From assembly GCA_947375085.1 (NCBI GenBank), contig CANCEQ010000048.1, positions 1 to 16,942 on the forward strand: DNA of 16,942 nucleotides, read 5' to 3'. The notes beneath the pieces are model-generated. The model ran no database searches and was not told where the DNA came from. It worked only from the letters and a program-made list of their open reading frames with translations. The DNA is from Flavobacteriales bacterium. GTDB taxonomy: Bacteria; Bacteroidota; Bacteroidia; Flavobacteriales; Crocinitomicaceae. The position numbers and the translations under genes are program-made. Within the stretch, counting starts at the first letter, position 1; each line of letters opens with the position of its first letter. Of this stretch, positions 1-7,249 are shown piece by piece.

Positions 1-368
1 AATTCATTCTTCAATTCAAAAAAGTCGTATTCGATACTTTTCCATTTTCCTTTATTGTATTCAAAAGCATAGGTAATTTGATCTTCATAATTTCTAGATT
101 TATTATTGATAACCACTTCAAGTATATCTTTGTTTTTCAATTCTAAATCCACATCAAAAGCATCCGACTCATTTAATCTGTTTTCTAGAGTTGTAGTGTT
201 TATCTCTAAAAATACCATTGCTTTTTCGTTTGGCATCATATACGTTCCAACACAAAATTGCATTTCATCTAATTTAGCCGATTTTCGATGCAACACCCAA
301 TAATGTTTTAGGTTTTCAACGTCAGAGCTACACGTACAGAATTTTATTTTATCAGAAATCTCACACAT
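1..368 (-). CDS. Hypothetical protein, 3' end cut off by the window edge
   Basis: The minus strand is open from an ATG at 368 to the window edge, giving 122 codons with no stop; the C-terminus lies outside. The protein starts MCEISDKIKFCTC and has a Cys-x-Cys near the N-terminus, followed by LKHYWVLHR. The rest is soluble, mixed alpha/beta and acidic, with no signal peptide or membrane segment. I do not recognise the family. There is no clear ribosome binding site, which is normal for Bacteroidetes. It is divergent from the integrase and probably belongs to the host side of the island boundary rather than to the cargo; that placement is inference. Confidence 0.7.
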   Translation of the reverse strand, partial: MCEISDKIKFCTCSSDVENLKHYWVLHRKSAKLDEMQFCVGTYMMPNEKAMVFLEINTTTLENRLNESDAFDVDLELKNKDILEVVINNKSRNYEDQITYAFEYNKGKWKSIEYDFFELKNE

Positions 369-553
369 TTTAAAATCAATTTAATTAAAACAGGGTAAAA
401 GTAGGGTAGAAGAACATAATCTATGTAAGTTTTTCTAATTAAATTATTTTATAAAATTTGAAATTTGATTTAGTAAAGAAAAAGCAAAAAGAATTGTATC
501 TGAATACTGATTTTTAATTGTTGGTTGAGGTTCTCAAAGACAACCAAACTTCC

Positions 554-597
554 TAAAAAGCAAAAAGCCCTGCAAAGTTGATACTTGCAGAGCTTTT
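554..597 (-). terminator. Intrinsic terminator reading on the minus strand
   Basis: Two 12-base arms, AAAGCCCTGCAA at 564-575 and TTGCAGAGCTTT at 585-596, pair around a 9-base loop. Read on the minus strand the single non-Watson-Crick position is a U-G wobble, and the stem is followed by TTTTTGCTTTTT. Read on the plus strand the same position is a C-A mismatch and the trailing T run is shorter. The minus orientation is therefore preferred. No intact minus-strand gene lies directly upstream of it (above 597), so the gene it once served may have been displaced by integration. Confidence 0.6.
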
Positions 598-603
598 CTG
601 ATT

Positions 604-660
604 CCCGCAGCCATACGAGACTTGCGGTCCGGACGGGACCGCAAGGTCAATGTTTACGGG
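604..660. repeat. GC-rich hairpin, candidate attachment or recombination site
   Basis: CTTGCGGTCC at 621-630 and GGACCGCAAG at 636-645 form a perfect 10-bp stem around the loop GGACG. GAC (618-620) and GTC (647-649) extend it past a bulged G, and CCCG (604-607) can pair with CGGG (657-660). This is by far the most GC-rich segment in an AT-rich window, and it has no coding explanation. It lies between an orphan minus-strand terminator and the integrase, where a recombinase target would be expected. A structured RNA is the main alternative. Confidence 0.45.
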
Positions 661-777
661 GGTTTCAGTTTTTACACTAAGTTAGTCTAAATTACGTTTA
701 TAAAGTATTGATTTTTAAATGTTTAAAAATTTAAAAATTTTTTTTTATTTTTTTGAAACAACTTAATATAATTTGGT

Positions 778-819
778 TAGACCCCTATCTGACCCCCCTA
801 AAATTGAAATCTGACCCCC
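778..819. repeat. Direct repeats ATCTGACCCCC upstream of integrase
   Basis: The 11-mer ATCTGACCCCC occurs at 787-797 and again at 809-819, 22 bp apart, or about two helical turns. A degenerate copy, TAGACCCC, is at 778-785. C-runs like these stand out in the surrounding AT-rich DNA. The repeats end about 40 bp before the integrase start codon. They could be arm-type binding sites for the integrase, whose N-terminal region resembles an arm-binding domain, or operator sites for its expression. Confidence 0.4.
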
Positions 820-860
820 TTTTTAATTTAATTTTTGTATATTTATAAAAAAAAACGGGT

Positions 861-2150
861 ATGCTTTCAATAAATTTCAACTTAAAAATTAAAGACGTAA
901 AATCTTCTTCCAAAACAGCGGTCAATTTAATTTTTAATTATGACAGCAACCGTTTAAAAATGGGAACCGGTTTTAGTGTTCTTCCAAAATTTTGGAATTT
1001 CAATTCTCAAAGAGTCAAAGAGGTGATGGAAGTGCCTGAAGCAGGAGAAATTAATAAGCAATTAGATTTATTAGAACAAAATCTTAAACTCATATATAAT
1101 AAGTATATTGAAAAAGGTATTCAGCCCAAGCCAGAAGTTTTAAAAAATGATCTCATAAATGCGGATGATATTTTAATTCGTCCTAAAAAGAAAGATGACT
1201 TTTGGGGATATTTCGAATTATTCCTTGAAGCGAAGAAAAAAATAGTTGCTAAAGGAGATGTGAGAGATTACGATTCGTCACTTCGTAAACATCTTAAAAA
1301 AATAGAAGAGAAACACGGTACACCTTTGCATTTTGATTTATTCAAAAATACGTTTGGAAATATAATAGAGAAACTGGATAATTACCTAGAATTTGAAGCC
1401 GTAAATGCTGAAGGAGATTACGGTTTAAAAGTGAATACCATTGGTAAGATCCATAAAAACATAAAAGCATTTTTAAACTGGTGTTTTGATAATGATGTCA
1501 CTTCCCGTTTTGATTTGAAGCACTTACCGACAATCGTAGAAGAGCAAGAGAATGTTTTTTTGACGGAAGATGAATTGGTGAAATTACAGGAATTACAGTT
1601 GACCGATGAAGAAGATAAAATACGAGATTTGTTTTTAATAGGATGTGAAACAGCTATGAGATTTAGTGATTTTACAAACCTTACTAAAGATAATATCAAA
1701 CAAAATGATATGCTATGTTATCGCCCCAAAAAAACGACAAAAGATATAAACGGAAGAAAGGGTGAAATCTATATTCCTTTTAGTGATCGAGTAGAACAGA
1801 TTTTAGAAAAAAACAACTATACTTTTCCGAAACTAAAATCAATTGGGATTGCTGAATTTAATTCAGCCCTAAGAGAGATTTGCAAGAGAGCTGAAATAAA
1901 TTCACACTTTATTAAAGAGTATAAAGTGGGCGGAAAAATGGTTCGAAAAGAATTTATGAAATATGAATGTGTGACATCCCATACTGCCCGCAGAACTTTT
2001 TGCTCCCTAAAATATTTAGCTAATTGGGATACCAGCGTCATAATGACGTTCAGTGGACACTCAACTGAGAAAAATTTCAGAACCTATGTGAAACTAGATG
2101 CTCTAGAGAAAGCATTAAAAGTGAAAAATTTGTTTAGACAGAAGAGATAG
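861..2150 (+). CDS. Tyrosine site-specific recombinase (integrase)
   Basis: This 429-residue protein has the layout of Bacteroidetes integrases: an N-terminal arm-binding-like region (about 1-100), a SAM-like core-binding domain (about 110-225) and a C-terminal catalytic domain (about 230-420). The catalytic residues are visible. Arg267 is in GCETAMRFSD, a Lys lies near 290-294, His374 and Arg377 are in HTARR, His400 is in SGH, and the nucleophile Tyr409 is in FRTYV. The gene appears full-length and intact. It probably integrates and excises the island. No excisionase or conjugation machinery is visible beside it, so any transfer would need help from elsewhere. Short C-rich direct repeats precede it. 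A 16-bp AT palindrome (TTATTTTATAAAATAA, 2186-2201) follows and may weakly end the transcript. Confidence 0.93.
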   Translation: MLSINFNLKIKDVKSSSKTAVNLIFNYDSNRLKMGTGFSVLPKFWNFNSQRVKEVMEVPEAGEINKQLDLLEQNLKLIYNKYIEKGIQPKPEVLKNDLINADDILIRPKKKDDFWGYFELFLEAKKKIVAKGDVRDYDSSLRKHLKKIEEKHGTPLHFDLFKNTFGNIIEKLDNYLEFEAVNAEGDYGLKVNTIGKIHKNIKAFLNWCFDNDVTSRFDLKHLPTIVEEQENVFLTEDELVKLQELQLTDEEDKIRDLFLIGCETAMRFSDFTNLTKDNIKQNDMLCYRPKKTTKDINGRKGEIYIPFSDRVEQILEKNNYTFPKLKSIGIAEFNSALREICKRAEINSHFIKEYKVGGKMVRKEFMKYECVTSHTARRTFCSLKYLANWDTSVIMTFSGHSTEKNFRTYVKLDALEKALKVKNLFRQKR

Positions 2151-2483
2151 TAGTCTTGCTATTTGTTTAGCCAGTTGATGGTAAGTTATTTTATAAAATA
2201 ATGCACTGTTCTTTTGTAAAATAATTTTAGAGGTGCTAAAAGCTAATGTTTAGTCCTTTAAATCCCGGATAATCCCGAATAAATGGTTCTTGTATAGGTG
2301 AATTTTAATTTTTATCAAATCAGTTGAAGTGAGATTTCTCGGGATTTCTCGGATTATTCGGGAAATCCCGAGAAATCACTTTTAAATATAGATTTTGATC
2401 TGGTTTATTAAATATAAATGAATCTGATTTAAAATCAGTAATCAAATTACATAATAATAGTTTACATTTGAAAAAAGATAAAA
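2151..2483. other. Non-coding stretch after integrase
   Basis: I see no gene in these 333 bases. They contain the AT palindrome at 2186-2201, a CCCG-rich segment at 2261-2282, and the long imperfect palindrome at 2328-2380. The final 100 bases before the next gene are plain AT-rich sequence and may hold its promoter, but I cannot point to a convincing one. Confidence 0.6.
2261..2380. repeat. Long imperfect palindrome with related upstream repeat
   Basis: The arm at 2328-2350 (AGTGAGATTTCTCGGGATTT...) pairs with 2358-2380 (CGGGAAATCCCGAGAAATCACT and one preceding base). The only flaws are a two-base GA insertion and one mismatch near the tip, and the loop is about 7 bases. A related segment, AATCCCGGATAATCCCGAAT, lies at 2261-2280. 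Its TCCCGAATAA (2273-2282) is exactly complementary to TTATTCGGGA (2354-2363), so two alternative folds compete. No U-tract follows, so a terminator is unlikely. It could be a recombinase or replication-protein binding site, a small MITE-like element, or a regulatory hairpin. Confidence 0.6.
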
Positions 2484-3890
2484 TTGAATAATAACAAACC
2501 TTTCCTTCAACAATATTTTGACTTAGCTCATTATGAGCAAGAGTATATTATGTTGAAAGAATGCGAACCTATTTTGGAGGAGACATTCCAACTAACTCAC
2601 GAAATAGAATTATTTAAAGCAGTTATTACTACAATTATTAAATGGAAAAAAATCGATTTCATAAAAAGATTGTGTAAATGGTTTAGTTATTTTAATGAAA
2701 ATCAATTTCGTTCATCGATGATATATAATGGAATGATTAAAGCGATTTTATATGCTTCGATTCGAAACGATTTTATTAAAAAACAAACACAATATGAATT
2801 TGAAACTAGTCTTACTTTTTTTGATGTATTTTACAGTTTAGAAATAAAGTGTTCCATTAAAAATTTAAAGTCAGCATCGATTTTTTTAAATACAGCTTTA
2901 ATTTATGGTTGTTACCCAGGAATGCAGATTGGTTCTTTGAAAAAATCTTTTATTACTTTTAAAGATGAAGTTGATTATCAGCAAGCCAGAAGATGTTTTG
3001 AAACAATATTTGTAAAATATGAAACTCCAAATGTTTTAGTTAACGATTTAGATAAAATTCAAGATAAAAAAACAATTAAATTATTACTTGAATTATTACG
3101 GGGTAAAAATCTAAAAAAAATTAATTATACAGGTTTAAATTTAACTAAAAGAGAATGTCATTTGTTTATCAATTACAAAGGTGAATCCTTGAATTTTGAG
3201 AATGATATTTTGAAACGATATTTAGTGTATTTTAAATTATTAAGTATTGACGAAAATGAAGTAAATAGAGTTCATCAGTTTCTTAATTGTTCTAAATTAT
3301 TTCAATTGAAACTTTTCAAATTTATTGATCATATTGATTTCTGGCAACAAGCTTTGAGGATTTATGGTTCGTTTTCTGAAGAACAACAAAATAGATTGCA
3401 TATAAGAGAATTTGTAGATTTTATTGAGTTTAAAAAGTTTGAAGAAAATGCAAATTATTCATTAACAGGAAGAACTTTTGATTCAATTCGGAATGCTGTA
3501 GAATTATGGCATAGAAGAGGGAGTTATGAGACACAAAAAGCTTTGTATAATTTTTCTTGGGAACCTTTAAACTTACCGGAAATTGAATATGACTATAGAA
3601 ATTCGACTTATTTGTTTCAAGAGTTGACTTCAGGTTTTATGCTTTCCGAAGAATCTGAAAAAATGAATCATTGCGTTTTTTCATATACAATTAGTTGTGC
3701 AAAAGGTATTTACCGAATTTTTAGTGTAAAGAAAAAAGTAAATGATCGATTTATTCATTGGTTAACAATACAACTTGTTAAAAATGAAATTGTTCAAGCT
3801 GTTGGAGTTAATAATCGAGTTTTAAATAGGGTAGAGGTTGGTCTTTTAGAATTTTGGGCCAAAGAAAATGAATTGAGAACTGCTCATTAG
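2484..3890 (+). CDS. PcfJ-like domain protein
   Basis: The C-terminal third (about 370-460) has the PcfJ pattern: EESEKMNHCVFSY (with Asn395, His396, Cys397), then GIYRIFSV, HWLTIQLV, an IVQAVGVNNR stretch, and a late conserved Trp458. The N-terminal 330 residues are helical and not recognisable. The start is a TTG at 2484, after an in-frame TGA at 2469; the first in-frame ATG is at 2550 and would remove 22 residues. PcfJ was named from a conjugative plasmid, but related domains are common in Bacteroidetes mobile islands and their biochemical role is unknown. It follows the integrase region at a distance and is 92 bases from the next gene, so it may be its own transcription unit. Confidence 0.7.
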   Translation: MNNNKPFLQQYFDLAHYEQEYIMLKECEPILEETFQLTHEIELFKAVITTIIKWKKIDFIKRLCKWFSYFNENQFRSSMIYNGMIKAILYASIRNDFIKKQTQYEFETSLTFFDVFYSLEIKCSIKNLKSASIFLNTALIYGCYPGMQIGSLKKSFITFKDEVDYQQARRCFETIFVKYETPNVLVNDLDKIQDKKTIKLLLELLRGKNLKKINYTGLNLTKRECHLFINYKGESLNFENDILKRYLVYFKLLSIDENEVNRVHQFLNCSKLFQLKLFKFIDHIDFWQQALRIYGSFSEEQQNRLHIREFVDFIEFKKFEENANYSLTGRTFDSIRNAVELWHRRGSYETQKALYNFSWEPLNLPEIEYDYRNSTYLFQELTSGFMLSEESEKMNHCVFSYTISCAKGIYRIFSVKKKVNDRFIHWLTIQLVKNEIVQAVGVNNRVLNRVEVGLLEFWAKENELRTAH

Positions 3891-3982
3891 AAAAAATATA
3901 ATATTGCAACCTTGCAAAAAACTAAATTGAGGTATTAAAACGATGATCTTTGAATTATAAATAATTAAATAAAACAAAGGTT

Positions 3983-4627
3983 ATGAAAAACAAAACAACT
4001 CTATACAATTTTATAATTGACCGAAGTGGATCAATGTCAGGAATGGAGGAAATGGCTGTTAATGGATTTAATGAACATTTGAAGACAATCAAAAATTTAA
4101 AAATTGAATTTCCAAAACAGGATTTTTTATGTTCTTTAACCACATTTAACCACGAAGTTAATACCGTTGTTTCCTCTAAGCCAATTAATCAAATATTACC
4201 TATTGAATTAGGTCAATATTCTCCTGAAGGCACAACAGCACTATTAGATGCAATAGGAGGAAGTATTCACGATGTAAAAGAACGGTACTATAAAGAGATA
4301 AATAACGATGAAATGTCTGTAGTTTATGTAATAATAACAGATGGATATGAAAATGCATCCCGTTTCTTTTCATATCACGATATAGCGCGAAAAATTTCTA
4401 AATTAGAAGAAACAAAAAAATGGACTTTTACTTTTTTAGGAGCAGATTTTGATGCTTTTCAAACCTCTAAAATGTTAAATATTAAACAGGAAAATGTTAT
4501 GAATTTTGAAAAATCAGCTTATTCTCATATGTCTAAAGAAATTAATGAACAGATGCAATGCTATTCTTCAAATAAGGAAATTGGAATAATAAAAGAAAGT
4601 TTTTTTGATAAACGAAAAGATTCTTAA
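3983..4627 (+). CDS. Small vWA (von Willebrand factor A) domain protein
   Basis: This 214-residue protein is almost entirely one vWA domain. The metal-ion-dependent adhesion site is complete: DRSGS (Asp13, Ser15, Ser17), the Thr in EGTTALLDA (84 or 85) and Asp120 in IITDGYENAS. It has no signal peptide or membrane segment, so it should act in the cytoplasm, as many bacterial stress-related vWA proteins do. It is only distantly like the second vWA protein at 6358. The next gene starts 23 bases downstream, and the gap contains the palindrome ATTACGTAAT (4639-4648). The two are probably co-transcribed, which suggests a vWA plus partner pair. The ligand is unknown. Confidence 0.85.
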   Translation: MKNKTTLYNFIIDRSGSMSGMEEMAVNGFNEHLKTIKNLKIEFPKQDFLCSLTTFNHEVNTVVSSKPINQILPIELGQYSPEGTTALLDAIGGSIHDVKERYYKEINNDEMSVVYVIITDGYENASRFFSYHDIARKISKLEETKKWTFTFLGADFDAFQTSKMLNIKQENVMNFEKSAYSHMSKEINEQMQCYSSNKEIGIIKESFFDKRKDS

Positions 4628-4650
4628 TACTTTAGAGGATTACGTAATTT

Positions 4651-5823
4651 ATGAAGGTACATTTAATAAGAACGTTTGATTTTTCGGATTATCATTTCGA
4701 AAATGTATATAATTTATTATCAGCATATCCTGGGGTGATAGAGTTTGTTCAAGGAGGTGTTGTTGTATTGCCTTTACCTAATGGTGAAAAGGTTTTTCCT
4801 AATCCTGAAACATTTGAAGAACAAGAAAAAGTTACAATTTTAGAGGATAGGGTTTGCTATAATATTTCTTATGGAGAAAATGATTCTAGCTATGAAAAAC
4901 CTATTTTTCCTTATAAAAAAAGCTACTATGAATGGAATGCTTTCTTTGAAGTAATTCAAGAGTATAGAAATAATAATGGTGTAAAAGATGATGAATTAAT
5001 CTTCTTATTAACGAATGAATACAATGAGAAGAATTGGTTTGCCTTTATGGATGATTCATTTAAGAATTTCTTTATTCATACAGCTGATTGGCCTTGGTTT
5101 TTTGGGATGAATACAGATATTCGTTTTCCTATTTCATACGAAGTTGCTGCTTTGATTTTGCGATCAATGATGTATCGTAATCAAAGGGAAATAATTGAGG
5201 GGTTTCATTTGTCTGCTTTAGGTTGCGTGAATGATTTTTGTCAAGATAAAAAAGAAATTACTTTAAAAATGCGAACAGCTGATGTTTGTGAGGAATGCAT
5301 GAATTTAATTTCTGAACGTGATTTACCACCACATTATTTAAATCAGCTTTTTTCAATTTTTGATGGTATTCGTTCAAATTTAATGTTTCGAAAGAGGGCA
5401 GGAGTTGTATTCAAAGATAGCAGGATAAAACCAGATTTAGAATCTAAAAAAATATATTTTATTGATTTTGGTAATTTAGCAGTACGATTAAATCCTAAAG
5501 AAATTTCATTGTATCTATTGTTTATAAAGTATCCAGATGGTATCGCATTAAATTCGTTGTCAGATTATCAAATTGAATTATTACAATATTATCGTCAAGT
5601 TAGTGGAAGAGCAAGTTTGATTGAAATGCAAAACACGATTAAATTACTCTCCAATTATCTTGAGGGAGAGTTGAATACTACAATTTCAAGAATCAAAAAT
5701 AAGTTAAAAAAGGAATTGGGTGATTCGATGGCTCAGAATTATTTTATCCAATTATTACCTAATGGGGTTCATGGGATTCCTTTAAATCGTGAATTATTAA
5801 TAATTGAAAAAGAAGAAAGTTAG
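4651..5823 (+). CDS. Unknown protein with Cys4 cluster and winged-helix-like C-terminus
   Basis: No named family can be assigned to this 390-residue soluble protein. Residues 115-175 contain FLLTNEYNEKNWF and FIHTADWPWF, and suggest a conserved alpha/beta domain. Then come GCVNDFC (Cys192, Cys197) and ADVCEECM (Cys213, Cys216), a C-x4-C...C-x2-C arrangement that could bind zinc. From about 278 the LNPKEISLYLLF helix, a hydrophobic turn (YPDGIAL) and the TTISRIKNKLKKEL helix resemble a winged-helix DNA-binding module. That reading is by pattern only. AGAGG at 4634-4638 may serve as a ribosome binding site. Its position directly after a vWA gene suggests a functional pair, perhaps sensing or transcription control. 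Confidence 0.65.
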   Translation: MKVHLIRTFDFSDYHFENVYNLLSAYPGVIEFVQGGVVVLPLPNGEKVFPNPETFEEQEKVTILEDRVCYNISYGENDSSYEKPIFPYKKSYYEWNAFFEVIQEYRNNNGVKDDELIFLLTNEYNEKNWFAFMDDSFKNFFIHTADWPWFFGMNTDIRFPISYEVAALILRSMMYRNQREIIEGFHLSALGCVNDFCQDKKEITLKMRTADVCEECMNLISERDLPPHYLNQLFSIFDGIRSNLMFRKRAGVVFKDSRIKPDLESKKIYFIDFGNLAVRLNPKEISLYLLFIKYPDGIALNSLSDYQIELLQYYRQVSGRASLIEMQNTIKLLSNYLEGELNTTISRIKNKLKKELGDSMAQNYFIQLLPNGVHGIPLNRELLIIEKEES

Positions 5824-5975
5824 TATTCAAAATAGCTAAAATAGATTTATTAATTCTTCTTTATTGATTTAGGATCAAATTAGTTGTCATTAGAAGTGAA
5901 TATTGCAAGAAAAACAATGTTTAAATTTTAACGTTTACCTTTATATTTTATCCTAATTTATTGAATATTTTTTTT

Positions 5976-5983
5976 TATGTTTG
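5976..5983 (+). promoter_or_regulatory. Possible Bacteroidetes -7 element before the main operon
   Basis: TATGTTTG fits the TAnnTTTG -7 consensus of Bacteroidetes promoters. It lies 50 bases before the DUF805 gene, in the 209-base gap that separates the middle module from the long operon. No good -33 TTTG is present at the usual spacing, so the call is weak. A promoter somewhere in this gap is likely on layout grounds. Confidence 0.3.
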
Positions 5984-6032
5984 TCATATAAACGATTAAC
6001 TTAACTTTTACTAACTATTTACATCAAACACA

Positions 6033-6341
6033 ATGTTTAAAAATCCATTTTCCTTTGAAGGTCGTATTCGTAGAACTGAATATGGCTTGAGTTTTATAAT
6101 TCTTTTTGTTGGTGCTTTTATTTCTGGATTAATCATCGGAATTACTGGTTTGCCAGCTGGAATGGTATATTTATTATTAATTCCACTATACTGGTTTTTC
6201 TGGGCGCAAGGAGCTAAAAGATGTCATGATCTTGGTAATAGCGGATGGTGGCAATTAATTCCTTTTTATGGCTTTTGGTTAATTTTTGTTGAAGGAGAGC
6301 AAGAGATTAATGAGTATGGGGAGAATCCTAAATTAAAATAA
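6033..6341 (+). CDS. DUF805 family membrane protein
   Basis: This 102-residue protein has the family hallmarks: FSFEGRIRRTEY at the start, AKRCHDLGNSGWW (61-73) in the middle and INEYGENPK at the end. It has about three hydrophobic segments (17-37, 42-59, 73-87) and should sit in the inner membrane. Its length is typical. The molecular function of DUF805 is unknown; it often appears as an accessory membrane protein near phage-related or stress genes. It is 16 bases from the vWA gene and probably opens the long operon, although it could be a passenger. Confidence 0.88.
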   Translation: MFKNPFSFEGRIRRTEYGLSFIILFVGAFISGLIIGITGLPAGMVYLLLIPLYWFFWAQGAKRCHDLGNSGWWQLIPFYGFWLIFVEGEQEINEYGENPKLK

Positions 6342-6357
6342 TTAAAATATAAATGAT

Positions 6358-7212
6358 ATGAATAATTCAAAGCAATGGAGCTCAGCAACACCTGGTTATA
6401 TTATTTTCCTTGTTGACCAATCAGGTTCAATGGGTGAAGACTATACAGGAGGTAAAAACAAAGCAGAATTTACAGCTCTTGTAATAAATAGAACCATAAA
6501 TGATTTAATTTTCACAAATAGTGCAGGAGATAAAATTAAAGATAGAGTATTTATCTCTATTATTGGTTATGGTGGTCAGGGTGGAGCTTCTGTTGATGAT
6601 ATTCGCTCTGATTATTTGAGTGCTTTTGCAGATAGTCCATTAAGGATTGAAAAAGTTAAAAAGAAGATTTCTGATGGAGCAGGTGGTTTAGTAGAAATTG
6701 AAGAAGAAATGGCAATTTATTTAGAGCCAACATCTCCGAGAAATGGATTAACTCCAATGGGAGAAGCATTTGATTTTGCGAAGCAACTAATTGAAGGTTG
6801 GATTAGTAAAAAACCAGAAAACCCTGCACCTGTAATTATCAACGTTTCAGATGGTCTTCCTTACACTGGAATAAATGCAATTAAAGATGTAGAAAAAACA
6901 ATTTCTGTAGTGAACTCAATTATGAATGTTAATACTAATGACGGTAATCCTATTATTTTCAATGTTCATCTTGGACAGTCACCTTTTATAGAATCTAAGT
7001 TTGAATCAAATGAAAGCAAAATTTTAGATGAGGAAGGAAAATTACTATTCAAAATATCAAGTAAAGTACCTGAAAATTATAGAGATGCTGCAAGAAAACA
7101 CGAGTTTGTAACGAATGAAGATTCAAGAGGTTTTGTTTCTAATGCAGGTCCTGAAACTCTAATTAAGTTTATAAATTTTGGATCATCGGGAGGTACCGAC
7201 AGAATATCATAA
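6358..7212 (+). CDS. TerY-like vWA domain protein
   Basis: This 284-residue vWA protein has an intact metal-binding site: DQSGS (Asp20, Ser22, Ser24), Thr132 in GLTPMGEA and Asp165 in NVSDGLP. An insertion at about 85-120, with basic and acidic stretches, separates the first two motifs. There is no signal peptide, so it should be cytoplasmic. Directly downstream are a PP2C phosphatase and a kinase, which is the composition of the TerY-P triad, where a TerY-type vWA protein acts with a phosphatase and kinase. I therefore call it TerY-like by context and fold, not by close sequence match. The ATG at 6353 is out of frame and stops at once; the one at 6358 is the real start. Confidence 0.85.
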   Translation: MNNSKQWSSATPGYIIFLVDQSGSMGEDYTGGKNKAEFTALVINRTINDLIFTNSAGDKIKDRVFISIIGYGGQGGASVDDIRSDYLSAFADSPLRIEKVKKKISDGAGGLVEIEEEMAIYLEPTSPRNGLTPMGEAFDFAKQLIEGWISKKPENPAPVIINVSDGLPYTGINAIKDVEKTISVVNSIMNVNTNDGNPIIFNVHLGQSPFIESKFESNESKILDEEGKLLFKISSKVPENYRDAARKHEFVTNEDSRGFVSNAGPETLIKFINFGSSGGTDRIS

Positions 7213-7249
7213 ATCATAAAAAAGGAGTAATCATAAAAATCTGTTATGA

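Larger units (their letters stand above)
369..860. other. Non-coding stretch between divergent gene and integrase
   Basis: I see no gene in these 492 bases. They hold a 7-bp inverted repeat (TTGGTTG at 521-527 with CAACCAA at 541-547), a minus-strand terminator, a GC-rich hairpin, a very A/T-rich tract at about 700-775, and short direct repeats just before the integrase. I looked for a tRNA or tmRNA that could be the integration target and could not fold one. The left attachment site of the element plausibly lies here, but I cannot define its core. Confidence 0.6.

Noticed and set aside
106..303. Plus-strand 65-codon reading frame
   Set aside because: It lies opposite the longer minus-strand gene that starts at 368, and its translation is low-complexity Ser/Asn sequence.
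604..660. tRNA or tmRNA at the integration junction
   Set aside because: The hairpin does not give D, anticodon and T arms, and no GGTTCRA-type T loop or CCA end fits.
1418..2041. Minus-strand reading frames inside the integrase
   Set aside because: They overlap conserved catalytic coding sequence and have no recognisable content.
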